Source of the DNA: Methylophaga sp. 42_25_T18
GTDB taxonomy: Bacteria; Pseudomonadota; Gammaproteobacteria; Nitrosococcales; Methylophagaceae
Direction: 5' to 3'
Assembly (NCBI GenBank): GCA_002163085.1
Contig: MAAJ01000005.1
Span: forward strand, 54,547-118,546
DNA length: 64,000 nucleotides
Under the pieces are notes generated by a model. The model had not been told where the DNA came from. It searched no databases and was given only the letters and a program-made list of their open reading frames with translations. Positions within the stretch are counted from its first letter, which is position 1, and each line of letters starts with the position of its first letter. A program made the position numbers and the translations under genes. Shown piece after piece: positions 35,429-42,750 of this stretch.

Positions 35429-35690
35429 TACCCAAATAACCTGAAGATGCAGAGTTCAGCAAGGTGAGAAATGTGCATGTTCAAGGCATACAGCCGTAGG
35501 ATTAGTAATTCTAATTCAAGGCTTTATAACGAAGAAAATGTGCGTTTATCGTCTTGCCCTTCGGGAGCTTATCCAGCAAGCCAGTACTGCGTTACAATGC
35601 TTGGAAATGAGCTATCATTCCCAAAGCATTGCGCCTTGTCCTGATGTGCTGGATAAGCTCTGAAAACTGCATCTTCAGATTAATTGGGTA
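35429..35690. repeat. MITE-like palindromic element B
   Basis: The 262-bp segment has imperfect inverted ends: TACCCAAATAACCTGAAG on the left versus the complement of CTTCAGATTAATTGGGTA on the right, then GATGCAG / CTGCATC. Its right half has another inverted pair (GAGCTTATCCAGCA / TGCTGGATAAGCTC). No gene is supported. It differs in sequence from element A. Confidence 0.75.
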
Positions 35691-35786
35691 TAACTATTAC
35701 AACGCACATGAGTGGAGATAAAGGGTCGCGATTAAGGCAATGTGACGATAGAATGTGGCAGAAAAAAGGCGAGAGGAAATCAAGAC

Positions 35787-36488
35787 ATGGGACGGAGAAT
35801 TGCAATTGTCGAAGATGAACCGGCGATTCGAGATAATTACGCGGAAGCACTGCGACGACAAGGTTATGAGGTCGATACCTATGACTGCCGTCAATCTGCG
35901 TATTCAGCTTTTCAGCAACGCTTACCTGATTTAGCCATTATTGATATCGGTCTTGCCGATGAGCCTGAAGGTGGTTTTGATTTGTGTCGTGATCTTCGCG
36001 CGATGTCTGACAAAGTCCCCATTATCTTTCTGACCGCCCGTGATAGTGAACTTGATACTGTTTCTGGTTTTCGGCTAGGGGCTGATGATTATTTAACTAA
36101 AGATATAGGTCTATCCCATTTACAAGCACGTATTGCTGCGTTATTTCGCCGACTAGAATTAATGAAAACTCCTGCTGTTGCCGAGGATCTTATTATTCAT
36201 GGGAAGCTGAAACTAGATGGTGCCCGAATGATGGTGAGTTATAACGATAAGCCCGTGGCCCTAACGGTGACTGAGTTTTGGTTGGTGCATGCGTTGGTGC
36301 GTTATGTGGGGCATGTCAAAACGCGTGAGCAGCTGATGCAAGCCGCTAATATTTATGTCGATGAAGATACCATCAGTTCTCATATCAAACGTATACGCAA
36401 GAAGTTTGTTGCGGTAAGTGATGAATTTACAGCGATTGAAACGGTGTATGGTTTGGGTTATCGCTGGCTAGATTCACAGCCTAATTAA
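35787..36488 (+). CDS. OmpR-family response regulator (PdsR-like)
   Basis: The 233-residue protein has a receiver domain (IAIVEDEPAIRDNYAEAL, phospho-acceptor in LAIIDIGLADE, conserved Lys in YLTKDI) and a winged-helix DNA-binding domain (LTVTEFWLVHALV, TISSHIKRIRKKF, VYGLGYRWL). The sequence resembles what I remember of the response regulators dedicated to marine proteobacterial sortase loci. ATG 35787 follows GAGAGGAA and begins the family-typical GRRIAIVEDEP. It ends directly against the kinase gene. Its targets are unknown; the exported protein and WYEAN genes downstream are candidates. Confidence 0.85.
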   Translation: MGRRIAIVEDEPAIRDNYAEALRRQGYEVDTYDCRQSAYSAFQQRLPDLAIIDIGLADEPEGGFDLCRDLRAMSDKVPIIFLTARDSELDTVSGFRLGADDYLTKDIGLSHLQARIAALFRRLELMKTPAVAEDLIIHGKLKLDGARMMVSYNDKPVALTVTEFWLVHALVRYVGHVKTREQLMQAANIYVDEDTISSHIKRIRKKFVAVSDEFTAIETVYGLGYRWLDSQPN

Positions 36489-38609
36489 GTGAAAATATGG
36501 CCATTCTCAACATTAAAACTACGCAGTAAATTACTGCTAGTATCTGTCGTTCTGTTGGTATTGCCTTGGTTTGGAATACGTTATATCCAAGCCATTGAAA
36601 ATTTATTGCAGCAGGAGCAAGCTCAATCAGTCGCCACCATTGCAAGAGCGAGTAGTGCGCTAGTCGAACAATATCCGGAGATTCTCAGACAACGTGAATT
36701 ATTGAGGGATAAACATGGTGACTCATTAAAAAGTCAGGTCACGGCGATAACATCACCGATTCAAATCGATGGTTATAACGATGAATGGCTTGCCTACAGT
36801 TCATTATTGAAGACCTTTCCCACTAGTAATCAACTTAGGCCGGGGCAACAGTTAATCGATCCACAGGATATTTCGGCGCGCTATATTCTCGCCCAGCATG
36901 ACCGTAATTTAACCTTATTACTGGATGTGGTTGATGACGAAATTGTATTGCGTGATTCAACGCGTTTTCAACGCCACGGTGGTGACGCGGTTATTTTGGC
37001 TGTGGTTGATCAACAACAACGTAGTCATCGTTATATATTAAGTGCCAGTGCGCCAGGAAAAATAAATGCTTATGAATATATAGGCAGCTATGTGGATCCT
37101 GTTATCGTTAAAGCCCAACCGTTAATTAAAGCACAGTGGCAAATGTCGCCGTACGGTTACCGTCTAGAGTTATCGTTGCCGTCATCTATGATGCCTTCTA
37201 GTCTTGCGTTAGCCTTAATTGATGTTGATCTTGCTGGTTCTGAAACACAGGTCATCGGTATAGGTGATGTTCGAGATAGTCAGACGTTTAGCCAGCTTTT
37301 TCTACCATCGCCAGAGTTAACTGGCTTATTGAGTAAAATGGCAAAGGATGGGGTCAGGTTATGGTTACTTGATAGGCAATATTTTAAGCTCGCTTCAGCA
37401 GGACACGGTGATGTCATTGTCGCTGAACCTAAACTGAGAACCTGGTCAGATTTATTTTATCAATTGTTTTTAACGCAACCGATTTCAGATGATGAGTCAA
37501 TATCACATGAACAGTCAGTATTATCTGGTCAGGTGGTCACTGCTGCCCTGAACGGACACGAAGCTTCAGAGCGACGTCAAACGGGGGAGGAGGGGCCATT
37601 AATGTTAGTCGCTTCACATCCGGTATACATAGACGGTCAGGTCGTGGCTGCGGTCGTGGCAGAGAAAAATACTAATACCATTTTGGCTCTACAGAATCAG
37701 GCCGTAAAGACCTTATTAAATACTTCCTTAATTATGTTTTCGATTGTCGTTGTCGTATTGCTCGGCTTTGCGAGTCGATTGTCATTACGGATACGACGAT
37801 TAAATCGTGATATCGCACAAGCTGTGAATCAAGAGGGACGTGTTGCGGGTGATTTTCTTACTAGTAATGAACACGATGAGTTAGGGGAATTACGACAGAA
37901 TTTTGGCCACTTATTTAAACGGTTGGGTCTTTATAATCATTATCTAGAAGCTTTGGCATCACGATTGGCTCATGAGTTACGTACGCCAATAGCAGTCATT
38001 AAAACCTCACTAGAACATGTGGAAGCGTTTATAGAGCAAGGTGGCCAAACCTATCTTGAGCGAGCGAGATCGGGCAGTGAACGTATTAACGACATCGTTG
38101 CTAGGATGAGTGAGGCTAGTCGTCTAGAGCAAACGGTTCAAAATACTGAGTTTATTCTTTTCGATTTACGCACGTTAATGTTAGAACTAAGCGCTGCCTA
38201 TCAAGATATTTATCCAAATGTAATGTTCGAACTACAATCAACGGATAATGCAGTCATGATTAATGGTTCAGCTGAGCTGATAGTACAAATGCTAGATAAG
38301 TTGGTCAGCAATGCCGTTGATTTCCATGATGAAGGCAGTCAGATTAGTTTGAAGCTTGAGAGCGGTACCGACTTCTGTCATTTGAGGGTGAGAAATTGGG
38401 GCAAGGCATTACCTATAGCCATCGAGACGCAACTATTTCAACCTATGGTCTCTAAAAGAAGTTCAGCGCTAGATAAATCACAACCACACCTTGGATTAGG
38501 CTTATATATAGTTAAACTAGTCGTAGATAAACACAAGGGGGCTGTCTGGGCAGAAAATTGGCAACATGGAGTGGAGTTTTCTGTCGAGTTGCCGATAGTA
38601 CAGGCATAG
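36489..38609 (+). CDS. Sensor histidine kinase (PdsS-like) with CBM9-like periplasmic domain
   Basis: The 706-residue kinase has an N-terminal helix (LLLVSVVLLVLPWFGIRYI) and a periplasmic region of about 370 residues. The latter opens with a CBM9-like sugar-binding pattern (ITSPIQIDGYNDEWLAYSSL). A second helix (TSLIMFSIVVVVLLGFA), a HAMP-like linker, a phospho-acceptor His in RLAHELRTPIAVIKT and an ATPase domain (KLVSNAVDFHDEG, LGLGLYIVKLV) follow. It starts with GTG directly after the regulator stop. Size and order match sortase-associated kinases as I recall them. The periplasmic domain suggests sensing of a carbohydrate or cell-surface polymer, which is inference. Confidence 0.85.
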   Translation: MKIWPFSTLKLRSKLLLVSVVLLVLPWFGIRYIQAIENLLQQEQAQSVATIARASSALVEQYPEILRQRELLRDKHGDSLKSQVTAITSPIQIDGYNDEWLAYSSLLKTFPTSNQLRPGQQLIDPQDISARYILAQHDRNLTLLLDVVDDEIVLRDSTRFQRHGGDAVILAVVDQQQRSHRYILSASAPGKINAYEYIGSYVDPVIVKAQPLIKAQWQMSPYGYRLELSLPSSMMPSSLALALIDVDLAGSETQVIGIGDVRDSQTFSQLFLPSPELTGLLSKMAKDGVRLWLLDRQYFKLASAGHGDVIVAEPKLRTWSDLFYQLFLTQPISDDESISHEQSVLSGQVVTAALNGHEASERRQTGEEGPLMLVASHPVYIDGQVVAAVVAEKNTNTILALQNQAVKTLLNTSLIMFSIVVVVLLGFASRLSLRIRRLNRDIAQAVNQEGRVAGDFLTSNEHDELGELRQNFGHLFKRLGLYNHYLEALASRLAHELRTPIAVIKTSLEHVEAFIEQGGQTYLERARSGSERINDIVARMSEASRLEQTVQNTEFILFDLRTLMLELSAAYQDIYPNVMFELQSTDNAVMINGSAELIVQMLDKLVSNAVDFHDEGSQISLKLESGTDFCHLRVRNWGKALPIAIETQLFQPMVSKRSSALDKSQPHLGLGLYIVKLVVDKHKGAVWAENWQHGVEFSVELPIVQA

Positions 38610-38631
38610 AACTTAATTGGAGAAATGGCTC

Positions 38632-39069
38632 ATGAAAGTAATGGAACTCATATTTTATGCTGTTATTACAGCTTTATTATCTGTGGTATCACCCGCCATG
38701 GCTGTGCCTATGCCCCCTGTTCCCTTAGAGCCTATATATTTTGAACCACCAGTGGTTGCAGCAACACAAGAAATTAGACAACAGAGTTGTGCGCAGATCG
38801 ATAACAGTATTCGTTATTTACATCCTTATCAATATACCTATAAACCTGGATTTTATGACGATGGGGCTAATAAAATTGCTACTGCGATGATTACAGTAGA
38901 TTCCCTGCCTATTGTGGGCACGCTTCCTGTCATTGGGGAATGGCTGGGTTTCGCATATTTGGGGTATTCAGCTTTAGTTGAAGAGAAAGAACAAAGACGA
39001 ATCTTGCAAGTAAAACAACAAATTTCAATGCTGCAGCAGGTAAAGGCTGAGAAGCATTGTTTTGAGTAA
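38632..39069 (+). CDS. Small exported protein of unknown function
   Basis: The 145-residue precursor has a clear signal peptide ending SPAMA-VPMPP. The mature part begins proline-rich, has a central hydrophobic stretch (TVDSLPIVGTLPVIGEWLGFAYLGYSAL) that may be a hairpin in the membrane, and ends in a charged helix with a final cysteine pair-like arrangement (three cysteines in total). I do not recognise it; it lacks the TLxTC active-site region of sortases. ATG 38632 is used because GGAG lies upstream and the TTG at 38617 overlaps that site. It follows the kinase by 22 bp and may be in its operon. Confidence 0.7.
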   Translation: MKVMELIFYAVITALLSVVSPAMAVPMPPVPLEPIYFEPPVVAATQEIRQQSCAQIDNSIRYLHPYQYTYKPGFYDDGANKIATAMITVDSLPIVGTLPVIGEWLGFAYLGYSALVEEKEQRRILQVKQQISMLQQVKAEKHCFE

Positions 39070-39101
39070 ATGAAGCATGAAAATATAAGCTAAATAACCA
39101 T

Positions 39102-39119
39102 TGTTTCCTTGTGGAAACA
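39102..39119. promoter_or_regulatory. Perfect dyad before the WYEAN-repeat gene
   Basis: TGTTTCCTTGTGGAAACA has 7-bp arms around TTGT and lies 50 bp before the ATG at 39169. It could be an operator for a dimeric regulator or an RNA hairpin; no T-run follows. There is no duplicate elsewhere in the window that I noticed. Confidence 0.4.
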
Positions 39120-39168
39120 TGTTTGATTCCTGTAGTATCGAAAACAGTTTACTCAGAGGTATGTAAAT

Positions 39169-40359
39169 ATGACGAATACAATGGATCTTAAAGTAAAGTG
39201 GTTTGAGGCTAATCTTGAGACTGCTAGAACAAGCCGAAAAAAATGGTATGAGGCTAATGAAAAATCAGCTGTTACCACTGGCACACCATGGTATGAAGCT
39301 AACTTAGTAGAGCATCTGGATACAAAGAAAAAATGGTATGAAGCTAATTTAGAATTAGCCGTTTCATCCGTGAGAGCAACACGTAAAAAATGGTATGAAG
39401 CTAATCTAGAGGCAAGCACGTCAACTAGAACTCCATGGTATGAAGCCAATAATCAACGTTATAGTGAAGAAAAAAGATCTTGGTATGAAGCCAATTTGGC
39501 GACTGCAAGAGCGAGCCGTAAAAAATGGTATCAAGCTAACTTAGAGCAAATTAAAACGGAAAAACACTGGTACGAAATCAGTGATGAAATAGTTAGCGAT
39601 AGCAAAAAAAGATGGTATGAAGCGAACTTGGAAGCAGCGCGTGCAGGCCAAAATAAATGGTACGAAGCTAACCTATATGCTGCCCCCCATGCGGCCACTA
39701 AACAAAAATGGTATGAAGCTAACCTTGAGTTAGCAAGAACTAAAGCGATTAAACAAAAATGGTTTGCGGCTAATACGGAAGCAGCACGCCAGAGCCAAAA
39801 TAAATGGTATGAAGCCAATCAATTTCCTGCCGAGATTAATGGTACACCATGGTATGAAGCAAACCAGATTAAGCATCTGAATACGAAACAAAAATGGTAT
39901 GAAGCTAACTTAGAAAAAGCGGTAGTTACTGCTAGAGCAACACGTAAAAAATGGTATGAAGCTAACCTAGAGGCAACGAAATCTACCGGTACACCATGGT
40001 ATGAAGCTAATAATCAACACTATAGCCATGAGAAAAAATCATGGCATGAAGCTAATTTAGCCGTTGCTAGAGCAAGTCATAAAAAATGGTATCAAGCTAA
40101 CTTAGACCAAGTAAAAACGGATAAACACTGGTATGAGATCCATGATGAAAAAGTCAGTGATAGCAAGAAAAGATGGTACGAAGCTAACTTGGAGGCAGCG
40201 CGTACTAATCAATCTAAGTGGTATGAATCAAATATTGGATCTGATCCACATGCTGATACCAAACAAAAATGGTATGAAGCTAATCTTGAATTAGCGAGAA
40301 CCAAAGCAATTAAACGCAAATGGTTTGCAGCGAATACTGAAGCAACACGTAAAAAATAG
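39169..40359 (+). CDS. WYEAN-repeat protein, unknown function
   Basis: The 396-residue protein is almost entirely short repeats: 25 units beginning W-Y/F/H-E-A-N, mostly 15 residues long (range 14-19), with Trp at 11, 26, 41, 56, 75, 90, 105, 120, 134, 149, 164, 181 and so on. Units 1-12 repeat as units 13-24 at exactly 187 residues; unit 25 starts a third copy. My hand alignment gives about 142 of 187 identities. There is no signal peptide, membrane segment or cysteine. It is rich in Lys, Arg, Glu and Ala, so amphipathic helices are plausible. A good CAGAGGT ribosome site precedes the ATG. I know no family; it might be a binding scaffold or a multi-core peptide precursor. Confidence 0.85.
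   Translation: MTNTMDLKVKWFEANLETARTSRKKWYEANEKSAVTTGTPWYEANLVEHLDTKKKWYEANLELAVSSVRATRKKWYEANLEASTSTRTPWYEANNQRYSEEKRSWYEANLATARASRKKWYQANLEQIKTEKHWYEISDEIVSDSKKRWYEANLEAARAGQNKWYEANLYAAPHAATKQKWYEANLELARTKAIKQKWFAANTEAARQSQNKWYEANQFPAEINGTPWYEANQIKHLNTKQKWYEANLEKAVVTARATRKKWYEANLEATKSTGTPWYEANNQHYSHEKKSWHEANLAVARASHKKWYQANLDQVKTDKHWYEIHDEKVSDSKKRWYEANLEAARTNQSKWYESNIGSDPHADTKQKWYEANLELARTKAIKRKWFAANTEATRKK
39199..40320 (+). repeat. 561-bp tandem duplication within the WYEAN gene
   Basis: Copy 1 is 39199-39759 and copy 2 is 39760-40320. The period is exactly 561 bp (187 codons) with no insertion or deletion at any of the 12 unit positions, although units differ in length (14, 15, 17 and 19 codons). 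Substitutions are spread through both copies, so the duplication is not recent. Confidence 0.9.
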
Positions 40360-40926
40360 TTTCAGTAATGAATTGCTCTATAGGACTGGACTGGTAGATT
40401 TCTCCTGTGAACTCTTGTGTTGAAGCTTTCACACAGGCAAATCTGCACGACGGCCACATTTCAAGTTAATACTTATTTGCTCAAGGATGAGCCTACAAGT
40501 ATTTAAACTAGCATCATCATTGAGGCTGTTAGAATTAATGAATTGCATTGTCAGATGCGATTAATAGACAGTCCAGTAAATTCACCTGCGATTGTTTAAT
40601 TCATGGGCTATTGACGCCTGCAATGCGTTAGTTACACTCCAACAATGCTATGATGTGTCTACCTTCTTCGATTAGATAAACCTTGATTGATGCTTTGCCT
40701 TAGTAAGGTGAATCAATTTAGTGTATTTCAAATACATTGATTATATGACTGGGTTGCTCCATGGCAAGATGATAGTGATGAGATTGACACCGGCAGCTCG
40801 GCTGAAATCTATTACCACACTTAAGTTATATATCTCGCTAAACTTCTGTCATGACTATAGTGATGACTTAAGCACGATAGTGAGTGACAAATCCTTTTTT
40901 TAAGTTTTATGAGATAAATTAAGTTA
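40360..40926. other. 567-bp gap with structured inverted repeats
   Basis: Three nested features are visible. ACTGGACTG (40385-40393) pairs with CAGTCCAGT (40569-40577). Between them, AGATTT..CCTGTGAA (40396-40411) pairs with TTCACACAGG..AAATCT (40428-40445), and AATACTT..GCTCA pairs with TGAGC..AAGTATT (40469-40504). There is no T-run. A short open frame at 40721-40903 lacks a ribosome site and family likeness, so I do not call it. The region could be a structured RNA, a decayed mobile element, or the carbonic anhydrase leader. Confidence 0.4.
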
Positions 40927-41559
40927 ATGGCTAGTACAGATAAATTATTTGATGGGTTTCGACGCTTTAAAAAGCAGTATTTTGGCGATGACAGTAATTT
41001 GTATGACAGTATGAAAAATGGTCAGCCAGCAAAGACATTGATGGTTGCTTGCTGTGATTCTCGTGTTGACCCTGCCATATTAACGGATTGTGACCCTGGT
41101 GATTTATTTACTATTCGTAATGTGGCCAACCTAGTGCCGCCATGTGAAGATGATGGACATTACCATGGAACCAGTTCTGCGTTAGAGTTTGCGGTGAACA
41201 ATCTTCAAGTTGAGAATATCATTGTTATGGGCCACGCTAACTGTGGCGGAATTAAGGCTTTGTGGGACGATGATGGTTCATCACAGTCTCAGTTTATTAA
41301 TTCATGGGTATCGATTGCTCAGCTTGCAAAAGAGCAGGTCCAACAAGCAATACCTACAGCAGCATATGAAACTCAAATTAAAACGTGTGAGCAACAATCT
41401 ATTTTAGTATCACTGGAGAACTTGTTGACGTTTTCATGTATCCGCAAACGTGTCGAGGAGGGATCACTCAGTCTACATGGCTGGTATTTTGATATCCCTG
41501 CTGGAGCATTACTAAGCTATAACCCGAGTTCAGCAGAATTTGAAGTTGTAGCAGACTAA
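40927..41559 (+). CDS. can: Beta-class carbonic anhydrase
   Basis: The 210-residue zinc enzyme interconverts CO2 and bicarbonate. The beta-class ligands are present: Cys-x-Asp-x-Arg in CCDSRVDPAI and His-x-x-Cys in GHANCGGIKAL. Family stretches TIRNVANLVPP and SSALEFAVNNLQVENIIVMGH support it. There is no signal peptide, so it is cytoplasmic. It stands alone and ends in its own terminator. In a methylotroph it could supply bicarbonate for carboxylations, which is inference. Confidence 0.94.
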   Translation: MASTDKLFDGFRRFKKQYFGDDSNLYDSMKNGQPAKTLMVACCDSRVDPAILTDCDPGDLFTIRNVANLVPPCEDDGHYHGTSSALEFAVNNLQVENIIVMGHANCGGIKALWDDDGSSQSQFINSWVSIAQLAKEQVQQAIPTAAYETQIKTCEQQSILVSLENLLTFSCIRKRVEEGSLSLHGWYFDIPAGALLSYNPSSAEFEVVAD

Positions 41560-41575
41560 TAAAGGTAAAAGTACT

Positions 41576-41600
41576 GCCCTAGTAATAGCTAGGGCTTTTA
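41576..41600 (+). terminator. Terminator after the carbonic anhydrase gene
   Basis: GCCCTAG (41576-41582) and CTAGGGC (41589-41595) form a 7-bp stem with a 6-nt loop followed by TTTTATTATT. It separates the gene from convergent bamE. Confidence 0.85.
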
Positions 41601-41603
41601 TTA

Positions 41604-42146
41604 TTACTGTTCGTTTTCTTCTGTGGTCTCTTCTGATTCTTCAGAAGTAGCACTGTTTTCAGTCTCGGATGTTTCCGCAGGCCGAATTTCTTGCTCATCC
41701 TCTCCCAAACCAATTGAATTCAACAAGCCTTGGAAAAGCCCTGTTTTGTTTTCATTGAGAGGTACCACCACATTGGTATCGCTGCGACTGCTTTCTGGTA
41801 AGTCTTCACGCGCCACCGTACGGGTATCACCTTCGATATGACTCAGTGTCTCTTCGGCAGTGAAGAATAAAGTTAGACGGCGTTGTTCGCGTTGGCCGTT
41901 ACCAGGATGAAAACTATAGATGTAATCCCAGCGATTTGGATGAAAGGTATCAATAAGTAATGGAGTACCCATGATATAGGCGACTTGGCTTTTGCTCATG
42001 CCGGCTTTGAGTTTGTTGACCATGTCTTGTGTGACATCATTGCCTTGCTGAATATCAATGCGATAAACACCCGGTATTTTATCTTTACTGCAAGCACTGG
42101 TTAGTAAAACAAAGACGTAAAAGCTGACAATGAGAAAGGTTTTCAT
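41604..42146 (-). CDS. bamE: Outer-membrane assembly lipoprotein BamE (SmpA/OmlA)
   Basis: The 180-residue lipoprotein has a lipobox (LLTSAC) at the end of its signal peptide and the BamE fold (GVYRIDIQQGNDVTQDMVNKLKAGMSKSQVAYIMGTPLL, then WDYIYSFHPGNGQREQRRLTLFF). It belongs to the BAM complex inserting outer-membrane proteins. The C-terminus carries an extra Glu/Ser/Thr-rich tail of about 70 residues beyond the usual domain. It is divergent from fur, the usual gammaproteobacterial arrangement. Confidence 0.93.
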   Translation of the reverse strand: MKTFLIVSFYVFVLLTSACSKDKIPGVYRIDIQQGNDVTQDMVNKLKAGMSKSQVAYIMGTPLLIDTFHPNRWDYIYSFHPGNGQREQRRLTLFFTAEETLSHIEGDTRTVAREDLPESSRSDTNVVVPLNENKTGLFQGLLNSIGLGEDEQEIRPAETSETENSATSEESEETTEENEQ

Positions 42147-42224
42147 TTAGTATTTAGTTTCTGTAGTTAATTACCAGTGTGAGATGATACTCTAATCACT
42201 GTGTTTCGACGAGGTATCAATAAA

Positions 42225-42635
42225 ATGGAAAGTCAGGATTTAAGAAAAGCTGGGTTAAAAGTCACCTTGCCGAGATTAAAAGTATTAGAAATTTTAGAAA
42301 AAACAGAACAGCGGCATTTAAGTGCTGAAGATGTGTATAAGGCGTTACTAGCGATGGGGGAAGAGATTGGTCTCGCTACGGTGTATCGCGTATTAACTCA
42401 ATTTGAAGATGCAGGACTCGTCTCACGTTTAAGCATAGATGGTGGCCACGCTGTATTTGAGTTAGAAGATGGGACTCATCATGATCATTTATTATGTGTG
42501 CGCTGTAACCGTATTGAAGAGTTTACTGATGAAGTGATTGAGGAGCGTCAACGTGCAATTGCTGCTGAAAAAGGTTTTGAAATGACCGATCATGCATTGT
42601 ACATATATGGCATTTGTCAGCAGTGTCAAAAATAG
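42225..42635 (+). CDS. fur: Ferric uptake regulator
   Basis: The 136-residue iron-dependent repressor has the typical start ESQDLRKAGLKVTLPRLKVLEILE, a recognition helix in IGLATVYRVLTQFEDAGLV and the metal region HHDHLLCVRCNRIEEF with a second CQQC pair at the end. ATG 42225 is chosen because the family starts here; an upstream in-frame start at 42201 would overlap the GACGAGG ribosome site. Confidence 0.96.
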   Translation: MESQDLRKAGLKVTLPRLKVLEILEKTEQRHLSAEDVYKALLAMGEEIGLATVYRVLTQFEDAGLVSRLSIDGGHAVFELEDGTHHDHLLCVRCNRIEEFTDEVIEERQRAIAAEKGFEMTDHALYIYGICQQCQK

Positions 42636-42750
42636 GCTTTATCTAAATTGTATTTCAACTAATCCGCAAAGAAAGATCGCCTAACTCTGTTTAGGCGAAG
42701 CAGATTGCAGCCTAAGTATTTCGAAGAAAAGAATTCTTTCAAACGCTAAA

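Noticed and set aside
38632..39069. The small exported protein as the missing sortase
   Set aside because: It lacks the TLxTC cysteine and downstream arginine region and is too short for a sortase domain.
39153..39818. Antisense open frames across the WYEAN repeats (SYHF-like repeats)
   Set aside because: They are reverse-strand shadows of the repeat DNA; they have no independent ribosome site, and the sense frame is complete and has one.
39169..40359. WYEAN repeats as a CRISPR-like DNA array
   Set aside because: Periodicity is in codons, the unit spacing varies by whole codons, and the frame is open throughout with a ribosome site.
40721..40903. 60-residue open frame before the carbonic anhydrase gene
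   Set aside because: It has no ribosome site, no recognised family and odd composition; chance open frames of this size are common here.
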